DNA of 64,000 nt from Aquipseudomonas alcaligenes MRY13-0052 (GTDB taxonomy: Bacteria > Pseudomonadota > Gammaproteobacteria > Pseudomonadales > Pseudomonadaceae). Below are positions 50,315-63,049 of the stretch, piece by piece; within the stretch, counting starts at the first letter, position 1; each line of letters opens with the position of its first letter. The stretch lies in assembly GCA_000474255.1 (NCBI GenBank), contig BATO01000020.1:16659-80658 (forward strand). The letters run 5' to 3'. The position numbers and the translations under genes are program-made. The notes beneath the pieces are model-generated. The model made no database searches. It saw only the letters and a list, made by a program, of their open reading frames with translations, and was not told where the DNA came from.

Positions 50315-51600
50315 ATGCTGCGCCTGTTCCTGCGCCTCTATCTATTGCTCGCGGTGGGCTTCGGCGGCGCCATCTTCGTGGTCGACCACGTCATCTCCAC
50401 CCTCTTCGCCCCCAGCCTCGAGGAATACAACCGCGAAGCGGTGCGCGGCCAGGCCTACGCCCTCACCGAACGCCTGCGCCAACTGGACGCTGCCGGCCGC
50501 GCGCGCCAGATGGATGACTGGCGCCCCACTACGGCCTGCACCTGGAACTGAAGGACGCCAGCGACCTCGCCCTGGACGAGCGCGAGCGCAAGCTGATCCT
50601 CAACAACCTGCTGGTCACCCGCGAGAACTACACCCGCTATATAAGCCGCATCGACGATGGGCCGCAGCTGCTGGTGATCGACCTGCCCGCCGAACCGGCC
50701 GGCACCCTGCTCTTCACCATCGGCGCCTACCTGTTGCTGGGCTTCCTGGTGGGTCTGGTGCTGTTCCTCTGGGTCCGCCCGCACTGGCGCAACCTGGAAA
50801 CCCTGCGCCTGGCCGCCCAGCGCTTCGGTGACGGCGACCTCGGCACCCGCACCCCGGTGTTCCGTGGCTCCGACTGCCGCAAGCTGGCGGAGCACTTCAA
50901 CCAGATGGCCGATCGCATCGAAAGCCTGATCAGCAACCAGCGCGAGCTGACCAACGCCGTCTCCCATGAGCTACGCACCCCCATCGCCCGACTCAGCTTC
51001 GAACTGGAACAGATGGCGCGCCGCTCCGACCACCCGGACCACCAGGCCCTGGTGGACGACATGCGCGCCGACCTGGGCGAGCTGGAAGGCATGGTTTCCG
51101 AACTGCTCACCTATGCCCGCCTGGAACACAGCGCCGTCGGCTCGCACCGCGAGACCATCGACGCCGCCAGCTGGCTGGAAAGCGTGGTGGCCGACGTGGC
51201 GTTGGAGGCGGAAGCCGCCGGCGTGCGCTGCGAAATCCGCGCCTGCGAAGTGGACAGCCTGCGCATGGAGCCGCGCTTCATGGCCCGCGCGGTGATCAAC
51301 CTGCTGCGCAACGCCATCCGCCATGCCGAACGGCGGGTGGGTATCGCCCTCCTCCAGATCGGCGACAGCTACCAGATCCAGGTCGATGACGACGGCCCCG
51401 GCATCCCCGAGGAATCCCGCCAGCGGGTCTTCGAGCCCTTCTCGCGCCTGGATGAAAGCCGCGATCGTCGCACCGGCGGCTTCGGCCTGGGCCTGGCCAT
51501 CGTCCACCGGGTCGCCCAATGGCACGGTGGCCACGCCGAAGTGCTGGACGCCCCCCAGGGCGGCGCCTCCTTCCGCCTCAGCTGGGGCCGCCAGGGCTGA
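50315..51600 (+). pseudogene. parS: Sensor histidine kinase ParS, one-base frameshift
   Basis: The coding sequence starts MLRLFLRLYLLLAVGFGGAIF (first transmembrane helix) and runs to about 50523. There the frame is lost. Adding one C to the C4 run at 50524-50527 restores DDWRPHYGLHLELKDASD and the rest: second membrane helix about 50690-50780, HAMP, H-box SHELRTPIARL (about 50967), N-box LLRNAIRHAE, and G-boxes DDGPGIPEESRQ and GGFGLGLAI. All downstream motifs are intact, so the loss is recent or a sequencing error. As read, the product is a 78-residue fragment. In P. aeruginosa ParS senses polymyxins and indolicidin. Confidence 0.88.
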
Positions 51601-51608
51601 AGCGGCGC

Positions 51609-51624
51609 TTCACAATCTTTCACA
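51609..51624 (+). promoter_or_regulatory. Candidate ParR-type direct repeat before mipB-like gene
   Basis: TTCACA at 51609-51614 and 51619-51624, one helical turn apart (CTTCACA-ATC-TTTCACA), as expected for OmpR-family dimers. The distance to the only -10-like sequence is long, so this is tentative. Confidence 0.35.
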
Positions 51625-51701
51625 GACTGCAGACAAAGCCGGGCGGATTGTCCCGGCCCGCCGCCCTAGCATCGGCTCCCTGATCATCCAGGGAGAACCC
51701 C

Positions 51702-53495
51702 ATGTTCCATGCGCTGCGCCTGCCCCTGCTCGGCTGCCTGCTGGGCGGCACCGGCTGCCAGGCCCTGCCGGTCACCCCCGCACCTGACATTCGCCAGGGT
51801 GACTACAGCGAGCTGATCGTCTACCTGCAGGAACACATCCGCCAGCAAATGCAGGCCCATGACATTCCCGGCCTGGCCCTGGCGCTGGTTGACGACCAGC
51901 AGGTGATCTGGGCACGCGGCTTTGGTTACGCCGACCGCGAGCGGCGCATCGCCGCCAGCGAATACACCGCCTTCCGCATCGGTTCGTTGTCCAAGCCGAT
52001 CACCGCCAGCCTCGCCATGCAACTGCGCGAACGCGGCGCCCTGGACCTGGACGCCCCGCTGCAATCCAGCCTGCGCGAGTTCTACGTGCGCTCACGCTTC
52101 CATACGGACCAGGCGGCAGCCGACCGCGCCATCACACTGCGCCGCCTGCTCAGCCACCAATCCGGCCTACCGACCGACCACCTCGAAGGCCAGGTCGCCA
52201 AGCTTCCGCTGCCCCTGGGCGAGTTGCCCGCACTGGCCAGCGGCACCTGGCTGAGCCACCAGCCCGGCACGCAAACCGTCTACTCCAATCTCGGCTACGC
52301 CCTGGTCGGCGCCGCAATCGAACGCACCAGCGGCTGCGAATTCGAAGCCTGCGCACAGAAATCGCTGCTGCAGCCACTGGACATGCGCCACGCGAGCTTC
52401 CTCGGCAACAGCGGCCAGCAACCCTATCGCGCTCGAGGCTATATGAAGGGCAAGCCCTCGGCGGACCTCAACATCCGGGACCTCTCCGCCGGCAGCCTCT
52501 GGGCCAGCCCAGTGGACCTCAGCCACTTCGTGCAAATGGTCTTCGCCGACGGCCGCTACCAAGGCCGGCAAGTGCTGCAACCGGCCTCGATCCAGGAAAT
52601 GCTGCACCCGCAGAATGTCGGCAACGCCCTGGACCTGGACTGCTCGATCGGCCTCGGCTGGTTCCTCGGTACCTATGGCGACGAGCTGGCGACACCCGGC
52701 CTGCGCGTCGTCGAGCACAGCGGCTCGACCGGTGACTTCAACGCCCAGATGACCTTGCTGCCGGAGCAGCGTCTGGGCGTGGTCGTCCTCACCAACTCCG
52801 ACAGCGCCGCAGCCGTTACCAGCCAGCTCGCCAGCCTGTCGCTGCGCTTGCTGCTGCAAGCTCGTGACGGCAAGCCGGCAAGCCCGCCGGGACCGCCCCG
52901 CCGCACCAACCGGCAACGCCCCAGCCCACAGGACCGCCAACGCCTGGACGGTCGCTACGCCAACGGCAGCGGCCTGATCCATATTCGTAGCCAGGGTGAG
53001 CGCCTGTATGCAGAACTTTCCGGCCTCCGCGTCGAACTGCTGCGCGACGACGAAGGCTGGCTCCGCGCACGCAAGAAACTGCTCGGGCTATGGCCACTGG
53101 ACCTGGGCGAGCTGGGCCGCCTGCAGCTGGACGTCGTGACGCTACAGGGGCGCCAGGCGCTGGTCGGCCGCCAACATGGCCAGACGCTGTTCATCGGCGA
53201 GCGCGTGGACGCCATGCCCATCCCCCGGGAATGGGCCGCCATGGTCGGCGACTACCGCATCGCCGGTGGCAAGGACGACGCCCTGAGCCTGAGCCTGCGC
53301 CTTGAAGACGGTTTCCTCCTGGCACGCGGCCGCTCCGCTGGCGAGCCCATCGGCGACTACATCCTCCATCCCCAGGACAGCGCCCACGCAACCCTCGCCG
53401 GCAGCGGGCGCGGCCTCGGCGACACCCTCAGCCTGCGCCCAGACGGTTTCGAAGCCCTCGGCTACCGCTTAGTGCGCACCGACAAAAAGCCCTGA
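51702..53495 (+). CDS. Serine beta-lactamase-fold lipoprotein, MipB-like
   Basis: This protein has 597 residues. A short lipoprotein-type signal (MFHALRLPLLGCLLGGTGC) has two possible lipidation cysteines, Cys12 and Cys19. The class C beta-lactamase/esterase fold has SxxK at S95-K98 (RIGSLSKPITASL), YxN in TVYSNLGYALVG and an HSG motif replacing KTG (VEHSGSTGDF). The C-terminal 150 residues form a lipocalin-like domain common in this family. It follows parS by 101 bp and precedes a MipA-family gene. From memory the P. aeruginosa counterpart is PA1797, induced by ParRS. It probably acts on peptidoglycan or small esters in the periplasm. Confidence 0.85.
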   Translation: MFHALRLPLLGCLLGGTGCQALPVTPAPDIRQGDYSELIVYLQEHIRQQMQAHDIPGLALALVDDQQVIWARGFGYADRERRIAASEYTAFRIGSLSKPITASLAMQLRERGALDLDAPLQSSLREFYVRSRFHTDQAAADRAITLRRLLSHQSGLPTDHLEGQVAKLPLPLGELPALASGTWLSHQPGTQTVYSNLGYALVGAAIERTSGCEFEACAQKSLLQPLDMRHASFLGNSGQQPYRARGYMKGKPSADLNIRDLSAGSLWASPVDLSHFVQMVFADGRYQGRQVLQPASIQEMLHPQNVGNALDLDCSIGLGWFLGTYGDELATPGLRVVEHSGSTGDFNAQMTLLPEQRLGVVVLTNSDSAAAVTSQLASLSLRLLLQARDGKPASPPGPPRRTNRQRPSPQDRQRLDGRYANGSGLIHIRSQGERLYAELSGLRVELLRDDEGWLRARKKLLGLWPLDLGELGRLQLDVVTLQGRQALVGRQHGQTLFIGERVDAMPIPREWAAMVGDYRIAGGKDDALSLSLRLEDGFLLARGRSAGEPIGDYILHPQDSAHATLAGSGRGLGDTLSLRPDGFEALGYRLVRTDKKP

Positions 53496-53519
53496 TCACC
53501 CTTAACAAGGACGATTTCC

Positions 53520-54302
53520 ATGCTTCGCTTGCACCCCACCCTGCTCTGCAGCGGCCTGCTGCTGATGTCCGCCCCGCTTCACGCCGAGGACTGGCAGTAC
53601 CAGCTCAGCGCCGGCCTGGCCAACCTGCCGCGCTACAGCGGCAGCGACGAACGGATCACCACGCCACTGCTCGACGCCCGCCTGGAGATTCCCCAAGGAT
53701 TCTTCCTTGGTATAAAGGACGGCCTCGGCTGGCAATACGCGCAAGATGGCTTCGGTTTCAGCCTGCACCTCGGCAGCAGTGATCGACGCAAGGACAGCCG
53801 CTCCCACTTCCATGGCTCCGACCGACTGGAGGGCATGGGCTCGATCAAGCAGCGCGGCCAGCTCGGCATCGCCGCCAGCCATGACATCGGCCCGGTCACC
53901 CTGGGCGCCAGCCTCGAACATGCCCTGAAGAAAGACGGCGACCGCGACACCGGCTCGGCCTACAACCTGCTGGAGCTGAGCCTGGGCGGCACCCTCGTCG
54001 AAGGCGCTTACGGGCGGCTGGACGCCAGCCTCAGCAGTCGCTTCGGCGACGATGACTACCTGCGCACCTGGTACGGCGTCAGTCGCGCGCAGGCGTCACG
54101 CAGCCGCTTTGCTGCCCATGACACCGACGCTGGCCTGGTTTCCAGCGGTGCCGCCCTGAGCTGGACCTACCCCCTCAGCACGAACATGGACCTGGTCACC
54201 GCACTGGATGTGCAGCGCCTGATGGGCGACGCCGCCGACAGCCCCCTGACCGAACGCCGCACCCAGGCCGCCCTCGCCACACAGATCAACTACCGGTTCT
54301 GA
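53520..54302 (+). CDS. mipA: MipA/OmpV-family outer-membrane protein
   Basis: This protein has 260 residues with a Sec signal peptide (MLRLHPTLLCSGLLLMSAPLHA). The mature protein is a beta-barrel with alternating residues; MipA/OmpV features are AGLANLPRYSGSDERITTPLLDARL at the start and the terminal aromatic LATQINYRF. MipA-family proteins scaffold murein enzymes or act as small porins. It lies 24 bp after the MipB-like gene, so both form one transcript. A link to ParRS envelope sensing is by analogy to P. aeruginosa. Confidence 0.85.
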   Translation: MLRLHPTLLCSGLLLMSAPLHAEDWQYQLSAGLANLPRYSGSDERITTPLLDARLEIPQGFFLGIKDGLGWQYAQDGFGFSLHLGSSDRRKDSRSHFHGSDRLEGMGSIKQRGQLGIAASHDIGPVTLGASLEHALKKDGDRDTGSAYNLLELSLGGTLVEGAYGRLDASLSSRFGDDDYLRTWYGVSRAQASRSRFAAHDTDAGLVSSGAALSWTYPLSTNMDLVTALDVQRLMGDAADSPLTERRTQAALATQINYRF

Positions 54303-54502
54303 GCCCACGCGCACGCCTCCCGGGCGCCAGCGCCAAGGACAGCCTCTATAGAAAAGAAATCCGAAATGAACAGACCGCCCTACCCGGCCAGCATCCCTGC
54401 CCGATGCCAGCGGCCGGGCGGGCGGCGAGATTCGAGTAGAGCACAGCCCTCGGAGAACGACACTGCGGCGGGTTGGCGCACAACAGGCGTCCTGAAACGA
54501 AA

Positions 54503-54530
54503 AAAGGCAGCCCTGAAAGAGCTGCCTTTG
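54503..54530 (-). terminator. Terminator of toxin-antitoxin unit
   Basis: Stem AAAGGCAGC / GCTGCCTTT; on the minus strand it ends TTTTTTCGTTTC. It follows the antitoxin stop. The 248 bp gap 54303-54550 holds no other feature. Its left part repeats at 55213. Confidence 0.85.
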
Positions 54531-54550
54531 AGCCGCGCATCGACCGAGCG

Positions 54551-54838
54551 CTAACCCCCAAGGGCCTGGATAACGTGCACGGGGTCATTGTGGATGGCGC
54601 GCAGCAGCGCCTTGGCGGGGCCGGTGGGCTCACGTCGCCCCTGCTCCCAATTGCGCAGGGTACCCAGCTGAACATCGATCATCGCGGCGAACCTAGCCTG
54701 TGTCAGGCCCGTTGCCTTGCGGATCGCCTTCACCTGCAGCGCATCCACGGTGAACTCACGCGAAGGCTTGCGCTCGCCACGGCGTATCTCGTCCATCTGC
54801 TGGACGCTTTCCATCAGGTCGTCGAAGAATTGGCTCAT
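54551..54838 (-). CDS. HigA/NadS-type antitoxin (HTH)
   Basis: This protein has 95 residues from ATG 54838, which has a perfect GGAGG 5 bp upstream; the GTG at 54844 is less likely. The C-terminal helix-turn-helix is clear: RKATGLTQARFAAMIDVQLGTLRNWEQGRREPTG. The toxin is encoded first, ending 2 bp before this ATG, as usual for HigBA-like systems. It neutralises the toxin and represses the operon. Confidence 0.88.
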   Translation of the reverse strand: MSQFFDDLMESVQQMDEIRRGERKPSREFTVDALQVKAIRKATGLTQARFAAMIDVQLGTLRNWEQGRREPTGPAKALLRAIHNDPVHVIQALGG

Positions 54839-54840
54839 GG

Positions 54841-55155
54841 TCACCTCCAGCGCTCGATGATCTGCCTGAGCGCCTTGCGCTCATCCGCGGTCAAGTCATC
54901 CTTCTCGTTCTTGGGGTAGATCAGCAGCAAGGCGATCTGCGAGGCGGACGAGAAATGGTAATAGATGACCCTCGACCCGCCGCGCTTGCCATGACCGCCA
55001 CTGGCCACCCGCACCTTGCGGATGCCACCCGTGCCCTCGATCACACCCCCCATTTCCGGCCGCTCGGCCAGCAACCGCTGGAAGGCCGCGTAACTGTCAT
55101 CGTCGAGCAACTCGCGAAGACGCCGGGTGAAGAGGGGTGTCTCGATGAAGATCAT
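54841..55155 (-). CDS. RelE/HigB-type toxin
   Basis: This protein has 104 residues from ATG 55155 (MIFIETPLFTRRLRELLDDDSY); an earlier in-frame ATG (55173) is in a less likely context. RelE-superfamily features are GIRKVRVASGGHGKRGGSRVIYYH and LLLIYPKNEKDDLTADERKALRQII. These proteins cleave mRNA at the ribosome. The toxin and antitoxin are the only accessory-looking genes in the window. Confidence 0.87.
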   Translation of the reverse strand: MIFIETPLFTRRLRELLDDDSYAAFQRLLAERPEMGGVIEGTGGIRKVRVASGGHGKRGGSRVIYYHFSSASQIALLLIYPKNEKDDLTADERKALRQIIERWR

Positions 55156-55167
55156 CAAGCAAAGGTA

Positions 55168-55178
55168 CGCCAATGGCG
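55168..55178. promoter_or_regulatory. Candidate operator of toxin-antitoxin unit
   Basis: Perfect palindrome CGCCA-A-TGGCG 13 bp upstream of the toxin start. Confidence 0.35.
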
Positions 55179-55218
55179 CACATCACACAAACCCGCCCAC
55201 TTCACGCCCGCAGAAACG

Positions 55219-55254
55219 AAAAAAGGCAGCCCCGAGGGAGCTGCCTTTTCTTTG
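55219..55254 (-). terminator. Terminator downstream of tRNA-Leu
   Basis: Stem AAAAGGCAGC / GCTGCCTTTT flanked by A-run and T-run, so it may work both ways. On the minus strand it ends in TTTTTTCGTTTC, identical to the hairpin at 54503. It separates the tRNA cluster from the toxin gene. Confidence 0.8.
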
Positions 55255-55309
55255 TCGCTTCCAGATTCCCGCGAGGCTTGCCCCACGCCACCTGGCTGCG
55301 CGTATTACA

Positions 55310-55394
55310 TGGTGCGGACGGAGAGACTCGAACTCTCACACCTTGCGGCGCCAGAACCTAAATCTGGTGTGTCTACCAATTCCACCACGTCCGC
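55310..55394 (-). tRNA. tRNA-Leu (anticodon TAG)
   Basis: 85 nt including encoded CCA. The acceptor GCGGACG, the anticodon arm CCAGA-TTTAGGT-TCTGG and the long type II variable arm (GCGCCGCAAGGTGT) are characteristic. TPsiC arm AGAGTTCGAGTCTCT. Confidence 0.95.
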
Positions 55395-55411
55395 TTGCAA
55401 CGCTTGAAACG

Positions 55412-55440
55412 AAAACGCCAGGCACTAGGCCTGGCGTTTT
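55412..55440 (-). terminator. Hairpin between tRNA-His and tRNA-Leu
   Basis: Stem AAAACGCCAGGC / GCCTGGCGTTTT with loop ACTAG; on the minus strand it ends TTTTCGTTTC. It would separate tRNA-Leu from the Arg-His transcript unless it is a processing signal. Confidence 0.75.
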
Positions 55441-55448
55441 CTCGAATA

Positions 55449-55524
55449 TGGGGTGGACGATGGGAATCGAACCCACGACACCAGGAGCCACAATCCTGTG
55501 CTCTACCAACTGAGCTACGCCCAC
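55449..55524 (-). tRNA. tRNA-His (anticodon GTG)
   Basis: 76 nt with encoded CCA. Anticodon arm CAGGA-TTGTGGC-TCCTG, D-arm GCTCAGTTGGTAGAGC, TPsiC GTGGGTTCGATTCCCAT. Confidence 0.95.
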
Positions 55525-55559
55525 CATATTACGTTTTGCTTGAGCCAAACTTGCCAAAT

Positions 55560-55636
55560 TGGCACGCCCGGCAGGACTCGAACCTGCGACCATCCGCTTA
55601 GAAGGCGGATGCTCTATCCAGCTGAGCTACGGGCGC
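55560..55636 (-). tRNA. tRNA-Arg (anticodon TCT)
   Basis: 77 nt with encoded CCA. Anticodon arm ATCCGC-CTTCTAA-GCGGAT, D-arm AGCTCAGCTGGATAGAGC, TPsiC GCAGGTTCGAGTCCTGC. The acceptor ends GCGCCCG / CGGGCGT give a G1-U72 wobble. First tRNA of the cluster on the minus strand. Confidence 0.95.
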
Positions 55637-55748
55637 TTATTCATCTGCGAAACAGATTACTAAAAGCTTCGGCTTCAGCAGAAGCCTGTAGACTTCTACG
55701 TTTGCCGTCTTACCCAGCTAGTTGCTGTGCTCGACAAGCGGGGCGCAT

Positions 55749-55775
55749 GTTATAGAGGCACCCCTACCTCGTCAA
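55749..55775 (-). promoter_or_regulatory. Promoter of tRNA cluster
   Basis: Minus strand: -35 TTGACG (55770-55775), 15 bp spacer, -10 TATAAC (55749-55754), about 110 bp upstream of tRNA-Arg. The remaining 130 bp up to folD show an A/T-rich tract at 55776-55815 that may act as an UP element; no other feature is seen. Confidence 0.7.
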
Positions 55776-55906
55776 CAGGATTTTTAAAAAAATTTAGAAA
55801 GATAAAGGGGTTACGGGAAAATGCTGACCAGCCGCCTTTGCCCAAAAGCCACGCCATGCGAGAATATGCGCCCTTTTTCGCCCCTTCCGATGGTTAATCA
55901 CGCGAC

Positions 55907-56761
55907 ATGACCGCACAACTGATCGACGGCAAAACGATCGCCGCCCGCCTCCGCCAACAGATAGCCAAGCGCGTCGACGAGCGTCGCCAGCAAGGCCTGC
56001 GCATTCCCGGCCTGGCCGTCATCCTGGTTGGCAGCGATCCGGCCTCTCAGGTCTATGTCGCGCACAAGCGCAAGGACTGCGAGGAAGTCGGCTTCATCTC
56101 CGAGGCCCACGACCTGCCGGCCAACACCCGCCAGGAAGACCTGCTGGCGCTGATCGACCGCCTCAATGTCGACCCGACCATCGACGGCATCCTCGTACAG
56201 CTGCCGCTGCCGGCGCACCTGGACGCGTCCCTGCTGCTGGAACGCATCAGCCCCGACAAGGACGTGGACGGCTTCCACCCCTACAACATCGGCCGCCTGG
56301 CCCAGCGCATGCCGCTGCTGCGCCCCTGCACGCCGAAAGGGATCATGACCCTGCTGGAAAGCACCGGTGCCGATCTCTATGGCATGGACGCAGTCGTGGT
56401 CGGCGCCTCCAACATCGTCGGCCGCCCCATGGCCCTCGAACTGCTGCTGGCCGGCTGCACCGTCACCGTCACCCACCGTTTCACCAAGGACCTCGCCGGC
56501 CATGTCGGCCGTGCCGACCTGGTGGTCGTGGCCGCCGGCAAGCCGGGCCTGGTCAAGGGTGAGTGGATCAAGGAAGGCGCCATCGTCATCGACGTCGGCA
56601 TCAACCGCCAGGAAGACGGCAAGCTGGTGGGCGACGTGGAATACGAACCGGCCCTGCAACGCGCCAGCTGGATCACCCCAGTCCCGGGCGGCGTCGGCCC
56701 CATGACCCGTGCCTGCCTGCTGGAGAACACCCTCCACGCGGCGGAGACCCTGCACGACTGA
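55907..56761 (+). CDS. folD: Methylenetetrahydrofolate dehydrogenase / cyclohydrolase FolD
   Basis: This protein has 284 residues. The catalytic lysine is in [14 protein letters not shown], and the Rossmann motif [15 protein letters not shown] follows, with [15 protein letters not shown] at the C-terminus. It interconverts methylene- and formyl-tetrahydrofolate. It is divergent from the tRNA cluster. No strong ribosome site is seen upstream of the ATG. Confidence 0.97.
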   Translation: MTAQLIDGKTIAARLRQQIAKRVDERRQQGLRIPGLAVILVGSDPASQVYVAHKRKDCEEVGFISEAHDLPANTRQEDLLALIDRLNVDPTIDGILVQLPLPAHLDASLLLERISPDKDVDGFHPYNIGRLAQRMPLLRPCTPKGIMTLLESTGADLYGMDAVVVGASNIVGRPMALELLLAGCTVTVTHRFTKDLAGHVGRADLVVVAAGKPGLVKGEWIKEGAIVIDVGINRQEDGKLVGDVEYEPALQRASWITPVPGGVGPMTRACLLENTLHAAETLHD

Positions 56762-56779
56762 GCAGCGGCGACCCCATGA

Positions 56780-56805
56780 AAAACGGCACCCTCGGGTGCC
56801 GTTTT
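56780..56805. terminator. Bidirectional terminator between folD and glpV
   Basis: Stem AAAACGGCACC / GGTGCCGTTTT with loop CTCG. Plus-strand tail TTTTCGTTTC; minus-strand tail T5. It serves convergent folD and glpV. Confidence 0.85.
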
Positions 56806-56853
56806 CGTTTCAGCGAACAGGCCCCCGGGAATCCGCGGGCCCGCCGTCCAGCG

Positions 56854-58590
<1,737 letters not shown>

Positions 58591-58623
58591 AGACACCTCC
58601 TTGGGGATTTTGAACGGTCGCAA

Positions 58624-58896
58624 CTAGCCGAAGCGCATCACGACCAACAACCACACGACGGATAGCGCCGAGGCTACCCACAGGTTCCAACTGGTCGCGC
58701 CTATCACCAGCAGGTGCAGGTAGGCGCTCCCGAGAAGCCCGATGAACAACCGGTCGCCACGGGTGGTGACGATCGGCAAGAAGCCCTTGCGCTCGACGCA
58801 GGGCGAACGCAGTTCCCAGATGCCCATCAGCAGCAGCACCAGGCCGATGCTGCCGAAGAACACCGCGGTGGGCAGGGTCCAGGCCATCCATTCCAT
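58624..58896 (-). CDS. glpU: DUF2160 small membrane protein GlpU
   Basis: This protein has 90 residues with two to three transmembrane segments (TAVFFGSIGLVLLLMGIWEL, LFIGLLGSAYLHLLVIG, LWVASALSVVWLLVVM). DUF2160 is found only with this class of importer. Its role is unknown; it may stabilise the permease complex. Confidence 0.88.
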   Translation of the reverse strand: MEWMAWTLPTAVFFGSIGLVLLLMGIWELRSPCVERKGFLPIVTTRGDRLFIGLLGSAYLHLLVIGATSWNLWVASALSVVWLLVVMRFG

Positions 58897-58904
58897 AAGT
58901 CACC

Positions 58905-59705
<801 letters not shown>

Positions 59706-59713
59706 GGGCGGCC

Positions 59714-60579
<866 letters not shown>

Positions 60580-60583
<4 letters not shown>

Positions 60584-61677
60584 GGCGCCACCTCCACCAG
60601 CAGGTCATCGGCGTAGAGCATCAACCACTGCGAAGGGAAGCCGATCCACGCCGTGCCCCGAGGCACCGTCTCGTCTTCCTGCAGGCGCGCCTTGAGGCGT
60701 TGCCCGTCCAGGTTCAGGGTGAGGATCTTGTAGGTGCCCAGGTCCTCGACGTGGGTCACCTCGCCGGCCAGGGCATCGACGAAGGGCTCGTCGCTGACGT
60801 GCACGAACTCCGGACGGATGCCCAGCTTCAGGCTGCTCCAGCCGCCTTTGGCCAGGTGCGCCGCCATGGCCGGGGCCAGGGGCACACGGGTGTTGCCGAA
60901 CACCAGCGCATCCCCCTCCGGGCGCACCTCGATCAGGTTCATCCCCGGGCTGCCGATGAAGAAGCCGACGAAGGTGTGCAGCGGCCGCTCGAACAGCTCG
61001 CGCGGGGTGCCGAACTGGACGATACGGCCTTCGTACATCACCGCGATCTTGTCGGCGAAGGTCGAGGCCTCCAGTTGGTCGTGGGTCACGTAGATCATGG
61101 TGATGTTGAACTGCTCATGGATCTGCTTGAGCTTGCGCCGCAGCTTCCACTTCAGGTGCGGGTCGATCACCGTCAGCGGCTCGTCGAAGAGGATCGCCGA
61201 CACGTCGTCGCGCACCAGCCCGCGGCCCATGGAGACCTTCTGCTTCTCGTCCGCCGTCAGGTTGCGCGCCTTGCGCTTGAGCAGGTGATGCAGGTCGAGC
61301 ACCTCGGCGATCTCGCTGACCTTGCTCAACACCCGCGACTCCGGCAGGCCCTGGTTGCGCAGGGGGAAGGCCAGGTTGTCGAACACCGTCATGGTGTCGT
61401 AGACCACCGGGAACTGGAAAACCTGGGCGATGTTGCGCTCCTCCGGCGGCAGCAGGTTGACCTCGCGGGTGTCGAACAGCACCTGCCCTTCGGAGGGGCT
61501 GAGCAGCCCGGAAATGATGTTCAGCAAGGTCGACTTGCCGCAGCCCGAAGGCCCCAGCAGCGCATAGGCGCCGCCTTGCTCCCAGACGTGGTCCATCGCC
61601 AGGATGGCGTAGTCTTCCGGGCCCTTCGGCTGGCTGGCGTAGCTGTGGGCCAGGCTCTGCAGGCGTATCTCGGCCAT
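60580..61677 (-). CDS. glpT: ABC transporter ATP-binding protein GlpT
   Basis: This protein has 365 residues from ATG 61677; an upstream open frame is not conserved. Walker A GPSGCGKST; the ABC signature is replaced by LTADEKQKVSMGRGL; Walker B ILFDEPLTVID. A C-terminal MalK-like TOBE domain follows. The non-canonical signature (no LSGGQ) suggests that this subunit of the GlpS-GlpT pair has one degenerate site. It overlaps glpP by 4 bp. Confidence 0.9.
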
Positions 61678-61687
61678 GGGCGGCTCC

Positions 61688-62770
<1,083 letters not shown>

Positions 62771-62827
62771 GGCGTGTCCTTGTGGTTGTTCTCAGCCATT
62801 CGCGGCTCTGGGCCGCGCTACCACAAG

Positions 62828-62842
62828 GCGACTTCCGTGCCA
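62828..62842 (-). promoter_or_regulatory. Sigma54 (RpoN) promoter of glpSTPQUV
   Basis: Minus strand TGGCACG-GAAG-TCGC. GG and GC are exactly 10 bp apart; 10 of 11 consensus bases match TGGCACG-N4-TTGC. The start site would be near 62816. Confidence 0.82.
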
Positions 62843-62910
62843 GGAGCGCCAAAAACCCTCTATCCCATTGATTAAGCTGGTTTTTAGTGACATTCGGCGC
62901 CGTGCACGAA

Positions 62911-62988
62911 TGTTCACTTGAACAGCATTGAACATTCGAATGTGAACAACTGAACACTTCGAACGTTGACTTTGAACAGCCATGAACA
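62911..62988. promoter_or_regulatory. Array of TGAACA half-sites, putative enhancer (UAS)
   Basis: TGTTCA at 62911-62916 and TGAACA at 62919, 62929, 62943, 62951, 62973 and 62983. The first two form the palindrome TGTTCA-CT-TGAACA. The region also includes ACATTCGAATGT. It lies 70-150 bp upstream of the sigma54 promoter and next to the activator gene. Confidence 0.6.
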
Positions 62989-63049
62989 ACACTGCTCGGA
63001 TCGCCGCAGAGCGAATGCCCCATAACAACAAGAACGCTGCGAGGCTCAC

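Noticed and set aside
54366..54554. Small plus-strand open frame (62 codons) between mipA and the antitoxin
   Set aside because: No ribosome site, runs through the terminator, biased composition.
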